Source: Burkholderia contaminans (GTDB taxonomy: Bacteria > Pseudomonadota > Gammaproteobacteria > Burkholderiales > Burkholderiaceae). From it: a stretch of DNA of 64,000 bases. The notes under the pieces are model-generated. The model was not told the origin of the DNA. It did no database searches and saw nothing but the letters and a program-made list of their open reading frames with translations. Made by a program: the position numbers and the translations under genes. Location: NCBI RefSeq assembly GCF_029633825.1, contig NZ_CP090642.1, forward strand, positions 186,001-250,000, written 5' to 3'. Shown piece by piece: positions 26,175 through 34,188 of this stretch. The first letter of the stretch is position 1, and every line of letters begins with the position of its first letter.

Positions 26175-26555
26175 ATGACCAACATCACGAATATCGTCGA
26201 CCTGATGCGCGCACCGGCGAAGCTCACGCAGAGCCGCGTGCCGAACGGGTTGCTGCTCGACGGCAATCCGCAGCAGACGCTGTCGCATCACTACATCAGC
26301 CCGTGCGGGCAGTTCAGCTGCGGGATCTGGGCATGCACGCCCGGCCGCTGGACGATCGAGTACGACGAGTCGGAGTATTGCGAGATGCTGAGCGGCGTCG
26401 CGATCGTGCGCGATGCGGAGGGCCGCGAGCGCGTGCTGCGCGCGGGCGACCGCTTCGTGATTCCACCGGGTTTTCGCGGCACGTGGGAAGTCGTCGAAAC
26501 GTGCCGCAAGATCTATGCGTCGCACGCACCGCTGGCCGGACAGCCGGGCGCATGA
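26175..26555 (+). CDS. Small cupin-domain protein of the polyamine operon
   Basis: A 126-residue single-cupin protein (DUF861/cupin_3 type). Barrel strands are seen at residues 45-120: ISPCGQFSCGIWACTPGRWT, EYDESEYCEMLSGVAIVRDA, LRAGDRFVIPPGFRGTWEVV. The metal-binding histidines of classic cupins are replaced, so binding of a small ligand rather than metal catalysis seems more likely. GGAGG lies 6 bp upstream of the ATG. Similar cupins often accompany polyamine oxidases in proteobacterial operons. Function not known. Confidence 0.82.
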   Translation: MTNITNIVDLMRAPAKLTQSRVPNGLLLDGNPQQTLSHHYISPCGQFSCGIWACTPGRWTIEYDESEYCEMLSGVAIVRDAEGRERVLRAGDRFVIPPGFRGTWEVVETCRKIYASHAPLAGQPGA

Positions 26556-26602
26556 CGCGCGGCCGGTTCAGGACAACCATCCAAATCAACGAGGAGCAAC
26601 TC

Positions 26603-28018
26603 ATGACCCAGGAATTGTGGCGTCTCAGCGCGGCCGAGATGGCCGGGCGCGTCGCGCGTCGCGACGTGTCTGCCACTGAACTCACGCGCAGCTGCCTGCA
26701 GCGGCTCGAAGCGGTGAACCCCGTCATCAACGCGATCGTGGACGTGATGGCCGACAGCGCGTTGCAGGCCGCGTCCGATGCCGATGCCACGATCGCGCGC
26801 GGCGCACCGGTCGGCCCGCTGCACGGCGTACCGGTGACCGTGAAGATCAACGTCGACACGGCGGGATACGCGACGACCAACGGTGTGCGCGCGTTTTCGG
26901 ACGTGGTTGCGCACGAGGACAGCCCGGTGACCGCGAACCTGCGCAAGGCCGGTGCGATCGTGATCGGGCGCAGCAATGCGCCGGCGTTTTCGTACCGCTG
27001 GTTCACCGACAACGACCTGCACGGCCGCACGTCGAATCCGTGGAATCCGTTGCTGACGCCAGGCGGTTCCAGCGGTGGTGCCGCTGCGGCCGTGGCCGCC
27101 GGCATCGGCGCGATTGCGCACGGCAACGACCTGGGCGGCTCGATCCGCTACCCGGCCTACGCGTGCGGCGTCGCCGGGCTGCGGCCCAGCACCGGGCGCG
27201 TGCCGGCGTACAACCCGACGCAGTCGAAGGACCGCACGCTCGCGGTGCAGCTCGCGTCCGTGCAGGGGCCGCTCGCGCGCACGGTCGGCGACCTGCGGCT
27301 CGCGCTCGACGCGATGGCCGCCGGCGACGCGCGCGACGCATGGTGGATGCCGGTCGCGCCGAATGCACGCGAAGCCGCGTTCCCCGCGCGCGTGGCCGTT
27401 TGCGCGGCGCTGCCGGGCGTGCGGTCCGATCCGGTGGTGGTCGACGCGATCCGGCAGGCCGCCCGCTGGCTTGAAGAAGCCGGCTGCATCGTCGAGGAAG
27501 CAGTGCCGCCGCGGTTCGCCGAAGCGTGCGAACTGTGGCTGGACCTGGTGACCAACGAAGCGCGCAGCGGACTCGGCGACGTGATCATGCAGCACGGCGA
27601 CGCGGCGATCCGTACCGCGTTCGCGAGCCAGCGCCGTCTCGCGAAGCCGCTGGACCTCGAGGGCTACATGAACGGCCTCGCGCGGCGCACCGCGCTGCTG
27701 CGCGACTGGCAGCAGTTCTTCGCGCGCTATCCGCTGCTGCTGATGCCGGTGTCGTGCGCGCAGCCGTTCGCGATCGACGCCGATCAGCACGGCGACGACG
27801 CGATGCGCGCGATCGTCGAGCGGCAGGGGCCGCTGCTCGCGACCGCGCTGCTCGGGCTGCCGGGGCTGTCGGTGCCGACCGGCATCCGCGACGGCGTGCC
27901 GACCGGCGTGCAGCTCGTCGCCGGTCGATTCCAGGAAGCGCTGTGTCTCGCCGCCGGCGAAGCGATCGAGGCACGCGCGGGCATCTTCACGCCGATCGAT
28001 CCGGTCACCGGGTCGTGA
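26603..28018 (+). CDS. Amidase-signature family enzyme of the polyamine operon
   Basis: A 471-residue amidase. The Ser-cisSer-Lys catalytic triad is intact: Lys in VPVTVKINVDTAG (near residue 78), the GGSSGG serine loop in TPGGSSGGAAAAVAAG (near 155) and the nucleophile in DLGGSIRYPAYACGVAGL (near 178). The enzyme should hydrolyse a C-N amide bond in the cytoplasm; there is no signal peptide. GAGGAG precedes the ATG. In the Puu pathway the final amide, gamma-glutamyl-GABA, is cleaved by PuuD, a cysteine peptidase absent here; this serine amidase could do an analogous step. That is inference from genome context. Confidence 0.9.
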   Translation: MTQELWRLSAAEMAGRVARRDVSATELTRSCLQRLEAVNPVINAIVDVMADSALQAASDADATIARGAPVGPLHGVPVTVKINVDTAGYATTNGVRAFSDVVAHEDSPVTANLRKAGAIVIGRSNAPAFSYRWFTDNDLHGRTSNPWNPLLTPGGSSGGAAAAVAAGIGAIAHGNDLGGSIRYPAYACGVAGLRPSTGRVPAYNPTQSKDRTLAVQLASVQGPLARTVGDLRLALDAMAAGDARDAWWMPVAPNAREAAFPARVAVCAALPGVRSDPVVVDAIRQAARWLEEAGCIVEEAVPPRFAEACELWLDLVTNEARSGLGDVIMQHGDAAIRTAFASQRRLAKPLDLEGYMNGLARRTALLRDWQQFFARYPLLLMPVSCAQPFAIDADQHGDDAMRAIVERQGPLLATALLGLPGLSVPTGIRDGVPTGVQLVAGRFQEALCLAAGEAIEARAGIFTPIDPVTGS

Positions 28019-28043
28019 TGCGGGACTTTTCACGGGGAAACGC

Positions 28044-29534
28044 ATGAATCAACCGACATTCGAAGACTGGCAGGCCCGCGCGGCCGTGCTGCGGGTCGAA
28101 GGGCGCGCGTTCATCGACGGCGAGGCGCGCCACGCGCACACCGGCGCGACCTTCGCCTGCGTGAGCCCGATCGACGGTGGCGTGCTCGCGCACGTGGCCG
28201 ATTGCGGCACCGACGACGTCGACCTCGCGGTGACGGCCGCACGCCGCGCGTTCGACGCGCGGAGCTGGGCCGGCATGAATCCGCGCGCCCGCAAGGCGGT
28301 GCTGCAGCGCTGGGCCGCGCTGATGCGCGAGCATCTCGACGAGCTCGCGCTGCTCGAGACGCTCGACACCGGCAAGCCGATTGCCGATACCACGGCGATC
28401 GACGTGCCGGCTGCCGCGCATTGTGTCGACTGGTATGCGGAAGCGATCGACAAGATCGGCGGCGAAGTCGCGCCAGTCGACCATCATCTGGTCGGGCTCG
28501 TCACGCGCGAGCCGATCGGCGTCGTCGCGGCCGTCGTGCCGTGGAATTTCCCGCTGCTGATGGCCGCATGGAAATTCGCGCCGGCGCTCGCGGCCGGCAA
28601 CAGCGTCGTGCTCAAACCGTCCGAGAAATCGCCGCTCACCGCGATCCGGGTTGCGCAGCTCGCGTGCGAGGCCGGTATTCCGCCCGGCGTGTTCAGCGTC
28701 GTGCCGGGTGGCGCTGAGCCGGGCAGGGCGCTCGCGCTGCATCGCGACGTCGACTGCATCGCGTTCACCGGGTCGACGCGCACGGGGCAGCAGATCATGG
28801 CGTGCGCCGCGCAGTCGAACCTGAAGCGTGTGTGGCTCGAACTCGGCGGCAAGTCGCCGAACATCGTGCTGCGCGACTGCCCCGATCTCGACCGTGCCGC
28901 GCAGGCGGCCGCCGACGCGATCTTCTTCAACATGGGGGAAGTGTGTACGGCCGGCTCGCGTCTGCTCGTGCATCGCGACATCAAGGACGCATTCGTCGCG
29001 AAGCTGGTCGGCGCGTCGCGGCGCTTCGCGCCCGGGCACCCGCTCGATCCGTCGGTGACGATGGGGGCGATCGTCGATCGTACGCAGCTCGATCGCGTGA
29101 TGGGGTATATCGATGCCGGGCGCGACGAAGGCAGGCTCGTCACGGGCGGCGCGCGCGTGCGAGAGGAGACGGGCGGGTTCTATGTCGAGCCGACGGTGTT
29201 CGAGGTGAAGCCGGATGCGAAGATCGCGCGCGAAGAGATCTTCGGGCCCGTGCTGTCGGTGATCGTGTTCGACGATGTCGACGAGGCCGTGCAGATTGCC
29301 AACGACACCAAGTATGGGCTGGCCGCGGCCATATGGTCGGCGGATCTCTCGACCGCACACGCTGTGGCACGACGTCTGCGCGCGGGCACCGTGTGGGTCA
29401 ACTGCTACGGCGACGGCAGCGATGACATGAACTTCCCGTTCGGCGGTTACAAGCTGTCGGGCAACGGTCGTGACAAATCGCTGCATGCGCTCGACAAGTA
29501 CACCGAGCTGAAGTCGACGGTCGTGCGGTTGTAA
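28044..29534 (+). CDS. Aldehyde dehydrogenase (PuuC-like)
   Basis: A 496-residue NAD(P)-dependent aldehyde dehydrogenase. Landmarks are VVPWNFPLLMAAWKFAPALA, FTGSTRTGQQIM (nucleotide-binding loop), LELGGKSPNIV with the general-base Glu (near residue 267) and FFNMGEVCTAGSRL with the catalytic Cys (near 301). The closest match in style is PuuC, which oxidises gamma-glutamyl-gamma-aminobutyraldehyde and related amino-aldehydes, fitting as the step after the PuuB-like oxidase. It is the last gene of the operon and converges on the ABC exporter gene. Confidence 0.92.
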   Translation: MNQPTFEDWQARAAVLRVEGRAFIDGEARHAHTGATFACVSPIDGGVLAHVADCGTDDVDLAVTAARRAFDARSWAGMNPRARKAVLQRWAALMREHLDELALLETLDTGKPIADTTAIDVPAAAHCVDWYAEAIDKIGGEVAPVDHHLVGLVTREPIGVVAAVVPWNFPLLMAAWKFAPALAAGNSVVLKPSEKSPLTAIRVAQLACEAGIPPGVFSVVPGGAEPGRALALHRDVDCIAFTGSTRTGQQIMACAAQSNLKRVWLELGGKSPNIVLRDCPDLDRAAQAAADAIFFNMGEVCTAGSRLLVHRDIKDAFVAKLVGASRRFAPGHPLDPSVTMGAIVDRTQLDRVMGYIDAGRDEGRLVTGGARVREETGGFYVEPTVFEVKPDAKIAREEIFGPVLSVIVFDDVDEAVQIANDTKYGLAAAIWSADLSTAHAVARRLRAGTVWVNCYGDGSDDMNFPFGGYKLSGNGRDKSLHALDKYTELKSTVVRL

Positions 29535-29597
29535 TGTCACGGGCGACGCACGGCCTGGGCAACGAGGCCGCGCGTCTTGCGCATCCGGACGGGCGGC

Positions 29598-31451
29598 TTA
29601 CTGCTCCGCCTTCTCCGCATCCGCCGTCTCTCCGAGGAATCCGCCGCTCTGGTGCGCCCACAGCGCCGCATAGATGCCACCGGCCTGCAGCAGCTGCTGG
29701 TGCGTCCCTTCCTCGACGATGCGCCCTTCGTCGAGCACGATCAGCCGGTCCATCGCCGCGATGGTCGACAGCCGGTGCGCGATCGCGATCACCGTCTTGC
29801 CGCGCATCAGGTCGTCGAGGCTGCGCTGGATCGCGACTTCGACTTCGGAATCGAGCGCGCTGGTTGCTTCGTCGAGCACGAGGATCGGCGCGTCCTTGAG
29901 CATCACGCGCGCGATCGCGACGCGCTGCCGCTGGCCGCCCGACAGCTTCACGCCGCGCTCGCCGACCTCGACGTCGTAGCCGCTGCGGCCGTGGCGGTCG
30001 CGCAGCCGGTCGATGAACTCGGACGCTTCCGCGCGCACGGCCGCGTCGTGCATCTCGCGCTCGGTCGCGTCGGGTCGCCCGTACAGCAGGTTCTCGCGCA
30101 TCGTCCGGTGCAGCAGCGACGTATCCTGCGTGACCATCCCGATCGCGCCGCGCAGGCTGTCCTGCGTCACGTGCGCGATGTCCTGCCCGTCGATCCGGAT
30201 CGCGCCGCCGCCCACGTCGTAGAAGCGCAGCAGCAGGTTCACGAGCGTCGACTTGCCGGCGCCCGAGCGGCCGATCAGGCCGATCCGCTCGCCGGGCCGG
30301 ATCGTCAGGTTCAACCCGTCGAACACAGCGCGATCGTTGTCCTCGTGTGCGAACTGCACGTTGTCGAACACGATCCCGCCGCGCTGCACCGCGAGCGGCT
30401 TCGCGTCGGGCGCGTCGACCACGCTGTGTACCTTCGTCAGCGTGTTGATGCCGTCCTGGATCGTGCCGACGTTCTCGAACAGCTCGGTCATTTCCCACAT
30501 GATCCAGTGCGAATAGCTCGACAGGCGCAGCGCCATCGCGATCACCGCCGCGACGACGCCCGCGCTCGCCTCGCCGTGCATCCACAGATACAGCGCGAGG
30601 CCGGTCGAGCCGACCAGCAGCAGTGTCGACAGCAGGTGGTTGACGACCTCGAACGCGCTGACGAGCCGCATCTGCGCGTCGCCGGTCGCCTTGAACGCTT
30701 CCATCGCGCGGCGCGCGTGGTCGGCTTCGCGCCGCGTGTGCGAGAACAGCTTCACGGTCGTGATGTTCGAATACGCGTCGGTGATGCGGCCCGTCATCAG
30801 CGCGCGCGCGTCGGCCTGGCGGCTGCCGACGGCACCGAGGCGCGGCACGAAATACGCGCACGCCAGGCCGTAGCCGAGCGCCCACAGCGCGAGCGGGATC
30901 ATCAGCCGCCAGTCGAAGCTGGCCGCGAGCGCGAGGATGCCGATCAGGTACGCGGCGACGCCGATCACGACGTCGACCGACATGAACAGCGCATCGCGCA
31001 CCGCGAGCGCGGTCTGCATGATCTTGGTCGTCACGCGGCCGGCGAACTCGTTCGCGTAGAACGACAGGCTCTGGTCGAGCATCAGCCGGTGAAACAGCCA
31101 GCGCAGCCGCATCGGGAAGTTGATCGCGAGCACCTGGTGCTTGACCATCGTATGCAATGCGATCAGCAGCGCGCTGCCGGCGAGGATCGCCGCGAACCCG
31201 GCAAGCGTGCCGAAGTGCCGGCCGCCGAAATCGGCCGGCGTCGCGGACGCGAGCCAGTCGACCACGCGGCCCATCATCGCGAACAGCGCGGCTTCGTACG
31301 CGGCCAGCGCGGCCGACGTCAGCGCGATCAGCAGGATCCAGCTGCGCGCGCCTTTCGTGCACGCCCAGACGAACGAGAAGAAACCCCGCGGCGGCGTGAC
31401 GGGATCTTCGAGCGGGAAAGTCGGCAGGCGCCGTTCAAACCACGAAAACAT
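29598..31451 (-). CDS. ABC exporter (fused transmembrane and ATPase domains)
   Basis: A 617-residue half-transporter. About six transmembrane helices occupy residues 25-330 and the ATPase domain residues 350-590. Walker A is GRSGAGKST, the signature LSGGQRQRVAIAR and Walker B ILVLDEATSALD, followed by the H-loop AHRLSTI. It resembles MsbA/multidrug-type exporters and should act as a homodimer. The gene stands alone on the minus strand; the divergent neighbour is the TetR gene, 288 bp away. One operator copy lies close to the TetR gene, not near this start, so shared control is not shown. Confidence 0.93.
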   Translation of the reverse strand: MFSWFERRLPTFPLEDPVTPPRGFFSFVWACTKGARSWILLIALTSAALAAYEAALFAMMGRVVDWLASATPADFGGRHFGTLAGFAAILAGSALLIALHTMVKHQVLAINFPMRLRWLFHRLMLDQSLSFYANEFAGRVTTKIMQTALAVRDALFMSVDVVIGVAAYLIGILALAASFDWRLMIPLALWALGYGLACAYFVPRLGAVGSRQADARALMTGRITDAYSNITTVKLFSHTRREADHARRAMEAFKATGDAQMRLVSAFEVVNHLLSTLLLVGSTGLALYLWMHGEASAGVVAAVIAMALRLSSYSHWIMWEMTELFENVGTIQDGINTLTKVHSVVDAPDAKPLAVQRGGIVFDNVQFAHEDNDRAVFDGLNLTIRPGERIGLIGRSGAGKSTLVNLLLRFYDVGGGAIRIDGQDIAHVTQDSLRGAIGMVTQDTSLLHRTMRENLLYGRPDATEREMHDAAVRAEASEFIDRLRDRHGRSGYDVEVGERGVKLSGGQRQRVAIARVMLKDAPILVLDEATSALDSEVEVAIQRSLDDLMRGKTVIAIAHRLSTIAAMDRLIVLDEGRIVEEGTHQQLLQAGGIYAALWAHQSGGFLGETADAEKAEQ

Positions 31452-31703
31452 CGACTTGTTCTCCTTGTGCGGCCCGATGCAGCGCGCGGGCCGATGATGC
31501 CGGGGCCGGCTGCGATGCGGTCATCGTGTGCCGGCACATCCGTCCGGCCGATGGACGTTGCGCCGCGATTCGCGTGGCCCGGCGTGAAGTGTCGCATCGA
31601 TTCGAGCGGGCTGCAGGCCGGTTGTAAGCCGACCGGCCAGGCGAACGGCGTCGTACTCGCGCATCTGGCTCGCAGGCACGGTCACGCGCCGTTAAAAAAA
31701 CCC

Positions 31704-31732
31704 TTGACTCTCTATCTATGAGTAGATAAAGT
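31704..31732 (+). promoter_or_regulatory. TetR gene promoter with embedded operator; probable leaderless start
   Basis: TTGACT (31704-31709), a 17-bp spacer and TAAAGT (31727-31732) form a plausible sigma-70 promoter. The palindrome TATCTA-TGAG-TAGATA (31713-31728) fills the spacer, so a bound repressor would block polymerase. Transcription would begin about 31739, at the start codon (31740), so the mRNA would have little or no leader and no ribosome binding site. Confidence 0.6.
31713..31728. promoter_or_regulatory. Operator copy 1 of the TetR/Ohr block
   Basis: TATCTA TGAG TAGATA is a perfect 6-bp inverted repeat with a 4-bp spacer. The same 16 bases recur at 32427-32442 before the ohr gene, and a near copy lies at 32360-32375. 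Shared, identical sites upstream of the regulator and the putative target are strong evidence for one regulon. Confidence 0.7.
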
Positions 31733-31739
31733 TCGATCC

Positions 31740-32306
31740 ATGGAAACGAAACCCACCGTCCGCGAACAGATTCTCGACCACGCGATCACGCTGATGATGC
31801 TGCGCGGTTACAACGGCTTCAGCTATCGAGACCTGTCCGACCTGGTGGGCGTGAAGACGTCGAGCATCCACTACTATTTCCCGTCGAAGGACGATCTCGT
31901 ACTGGAAGCGGTGTCGGTCTACAGCGACGACGTCCTCTCGGCCGTGCGGACGATCGATCCGGCGCTGCCGGCCGACGTGAAGCTGAGCCTTTATACGAAG
32001 ATGTTCGGCCGCACGCTCGGCGACGGCAACATGATCTGCCTGTGCGGGATGCTGGCGGCCGATATCGAGTCGTTGCCGGAGAACGTGCGGCAGGCCGTGC
32101 AGGCGTTCTTCAAGGCCAACGAGAGCTGGCTCGCGGAGTTGCTGGCGCAGGGCGCGAAGGAAGGCACGCTGCAGTTCAGCGGCAAACCCGACACGGCCGC
32201 GCGCACGTTGTATGCGGCGTTCCAGGGCAGCGTGCTGGCCAGTAGGCTGTTTCACACGCGGGCGCGTCTCGAGGATGTCGAGGCGGTCTGGAAAACGCGG
32301 TCCTGA
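31740..32306 (+). CDS. TetR/AcrR-family regulator with Cys-X-Cys motif
   Basis: A 188-residue repressor. The N-terminal helix-turn-helix (residues about 8-53) is REQILDHAITLMMLRGYNGF then SYRDLSDLVGVKTSSIHYYF. The ligand domain carries NMICLCGMLAADIESLP (near residue 97-113), where a Cys-X-Cys pair and the following AADI resemble the region of redox-sensing NemR-like repressors. That suggests control by thiol oxidation or electrophiles, but this is inference. The protein is likely to bind the TATCTA-TGAG-TAGATA palindrome, which it shares with the ohr gene downstream, and so to repress itself and ohr. Confidence 0.88.
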   Translation: METKPTVREQILDHAITLMMLRGYNGFSYRDLSDLVGVKTSSIHYYFPSKDDLVLEAVSVYSDDVLSAVRTIDPALPADVKLSLYTKMFGRTLGDGNMICLCGMLAADIESLPENVRQAVQAFFKANESWLAELLAQGAKEGTLQFSGKPDTAARTLYAAFQGSVLASRLFHTRARLEDVEAVWKTRS

Positions 32307-32325
32307 CGGACGGCGCAAGCAGTCG

Positions 32326-32343
32326 GGCGGTTCGCCGCCTTTT
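32326..32343 (+). terminator. Rho-independent terminator of the TetR gene
   Basis: GGCGG (32326-32330), UUCG-type tetraloop, CCGCC (32335-32339), then TTTT. It lies 20 bp after the TetR stop and separates that gene from the ohr promoter region. Confidence 0.6.
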
Positions 32344-32359
32344 GTTGGGCTTTGTTATC

Positions 32360-32375
32360 TATCTGATGGTAGATA
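32360..32375. promoter_or_regulatory. Operator copy 2 (imperfect) upstream of ohr
   Basis: TATCTG ATGG TAGATA differs from the consensus palindrome by one base in the left arm and keeps the 4-bp spacer. It lies 67 bp from copy 3, centre to centre, which would allow cooperative binding or looping. Confidence 0.55.
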
Positions 32376-32426
32376 GATGAATCGGGCAGGTGGATCAACC
32401 ACCTGCATTTTTTGGGGATGTTTATC

Positions 32427-32442
32427 TATCTATGAGTAGATA
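32427..32442. promoter_or_regulatory. Operator copy 3 in the ohr promoter region
   Basis: TATCTA TGAG TAGATA, identical to copy 1 over all 16 bases, 88 bp before the ohr ATG. The surrounding AT-rich sequence (TAAATAAAC) is a likely promoter core. Confidence 0.65.
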
Positions 32443-32530
32443 AATAAACGCGAGGCCGGCTGCGGGGCAGTTGGCAAGCGGTCCCCGGTTGGAAGGCTGT
32501 TTCACTCACTGATTGAAAAAGGAGTCTGTC

Positions 32531-32956
32531 ATGTCGATCGAAAAAGCGCTGTACCGCGCCCATGCAAAAGCCACCGGCGGCCGTGACGGCCGTGCGACGG
32601 TGCCCGAAAGCGGCCTCGACCTGAAGCTGACCACGCCGCGTGAGCTCGGCGGCGCGGGCGGCGCGGGCGCGAACCCCGAGCAACTGTTCGCCGCCGGCTA
32701 CAGCGCGTGCTTCATCGGCGCGATGAAGTTCGTCGCGGCCCGCGACAAGATCGCGATCCCCGCGGACGCCGCGATCGAAGGCAGCGTCGGCATCGGCGCG
32801 ATCCCGAACGGCTTCGGCATCGAAGTCGAACTGAAGATCTCGCTGCCGGGCCTCGATCGAGATGTCGCGCAGACGCTGATCGATCGCGCACACGTCGTGT
32901 GCCCGTATTCGAACGCGACGCGCGGCAACATCGACGTCACGCTCACGCTCGTCTGA
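32531..32956 (+). CDS. ohr: Organic hydroperoxide resistance protein (Ohr/OsmC family)
   Basis: A 141-residue thiol peroxidase. ATG 32531 follows AAGGAG at the right distance. Both catalytic cysteines are present: [13 protein letters not shown] (near residue 60) and [13 protein letters not shown] (near residue 124), with the family Arg/Glu network in [15 protein letters not shown]. Ohr reduces organic and lipid hydroperoxides in the cytoplasm. Ohr is usually controlled by the MarR protein OhrR; here a TetR-family regulator with matching operators lies upstream instead. A secreted esterase gene follows 65 bp downstream in the same direction. Confidence 0.93.
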   Translation: MSIEKALYRAHAKATGGRDGRATVPESGLDLKLTTPRELGGAGGAGANPEQLFAAGYSACFIGAMKFVAARDKIAIPADAAIEGSVGIGAIPNGFGIEVELKISLPGLDRDVAQTLIDRAHVVCPYSNATRGNIDVTLTLV

Positions 32957-33021
32957 TCGTACGCATTGCGAAATATTTACCATCACATCGTCATTCACGG
33001 ATTGAGCCAAGGAGTTACACC

Positions 33022-34062
33022 ATGAAGATCGTCAAGCCGCTGCTGATCGCTGCCGCCGTTGCCGCTGCACTGTCCGCCGCGCCCACCGCGTTCGCCGCGG
33101 GCGCCGGCGCCGAAGCTGTCCGGCCGGATGCGACGACGAGCGCATTCCTCGCCGTGCTGAACGGCCAGAAGGGCCCGGGCCTCGAAACGCTGAGCCCCGC
33201 GAAGGCGCGCCAGGTGCTGGTCGATGCGCAGAACGGCACGAAGGTCGACCTGTCGGGCATCGACGTGTCGAACCGCACGATCGAACAGGACGGCGTGTCC
33301 GTGCCGGTCACGATCGTCCGCCCGCAGGGCGCGACAGGCACGCTGCCGGTGTTCATGTTCATTCACGGCGGCGGCTGGGTGCTCGGCGATTTCCCGACGC
33401 ACGAACGCCTCGTGCGCGACCTCGTCGTGCAATCGGGCGCCGTCGCGGTGTTCGTGAACTACACGCCGTCGCCGGAAGCGCATTACCCGGTGGCGATCAA
33501 CCAGGCGTATGCGGCGACGAAGTGGGTGGCCGCGCACGGCGCGGAGATCGGTGTGGACGGAGGCCGCCTGGCGGTGGTCGGCAACAGCGTCGGCGGGAAC
33601 ATGGCGGCCGTGGTGGCGCTGATGGCGAAGGACAAGGGCGGCCCCGCGATCCGCTTCCAGGGGCTGATGTGGCCGGTGACGGACCACAACTTCAACACGG
33701 GCTCGTACAACGCGTATCAGCAAGGGCACTTCCTCACGCGGCCGATGATGAAGTGGTTCTGGGACGCCTATACGAAGAACGAAGCGCAACGCAACGAGAT
33801 CTACGCGTCGCCGCTGCGCGCGAGCACCGCGCAGTTGAAGGGCCTGCCGCCCGCGCTGATCCAGGTTGCGCAGTTCGACGTGCTGCGTGACGAAGGCGAA
33901 GCGTATGGCCGCAAGCTCGACGCAGCGGGTGTCGATGCGACGACCACGCGCTACGACGGCACCATCCACGATTTCGGCCTGCTGAACGCGCTGGCCACGG
34001 ATGCGCCCACGAAGGCGGCGACGAAGGCGATGGCGAATGAAATCGCGACGCGGTTGAAGTAA
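33022..34062 (+). CDS. Secreted alpha/beta hydrolase (HSL-family esterase)
   Basis: A 346-residue protein with a signal peptide (MKIVKPLLIAAAVAAALSAA, cleavage near FAA). The hormone-sensitive-lipase family oxyanion motif HGGGWVLGDF is near residue 115, the nucleophile elbow GNSVGGNMAA (GxSxG) near 190, and the catalytic His in TIHDFGLLN near 318. It probably hydrolyses an ester in the periplasm or outside the cell. AAGGAG lies upstream of the ATG. Its position 65 bp after ohr suggests cotranscription and thus control by the same TetR protein. Confidence 0.88.
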   Translation: MKIVKPLLIAAAVAAALSAAPTAFAAGAGAEAVRPDATTSAFLAVLNGQKGPGLETLSPAKARQVLVDAQNGTKVDLSGIDVSNRTIEQDGVSVPVTIVRPQGATGTLPVFMFIHGGGWVLGDFPTHERLVRDLVVQSGAVAVFVNYTPSPEAHYPVAINQAYAATKWVAAHGAEIGVDGGRLAVVGNSVGGNMAAVVALMAKDKGGPAIRFQGLMWPVTDHNFNTGSYNAYQQGHFLTRPMMKWFWDAYTKNEAQRNEIYASPLRASTAQLKGLPPALIQVAQFDVLRDEGEAYGRKLDAAGVDATTTRYDGTIHDFGLLNALATDAPTKAATKAMANEIATRLK

Positions 34063-34115
34063 GCGATGACCCGCACGCGCGCCGCGCCTGACGCGGTGTG
34101 CGTGGGACGCCTCGG

Positions 34116-34140
34116 CGGCGGGCAGATGCCCGCCGTTTTT
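34116..34140 (+). terminator. Rho-independent terminator after the esterase gene
   Basis: CGGCGGGC (34116-34123), loop AGAT, GCCCGCCG (34128-34135), TTTTT (34136-34140). It ends the ohr-esterase unit. Confidence 0.85.
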
Positions 34141-34188
34141 GCATGCCGCCGGCGGGCGGGAGGCGAACGCGATGCAGTGCGCCGCCGA

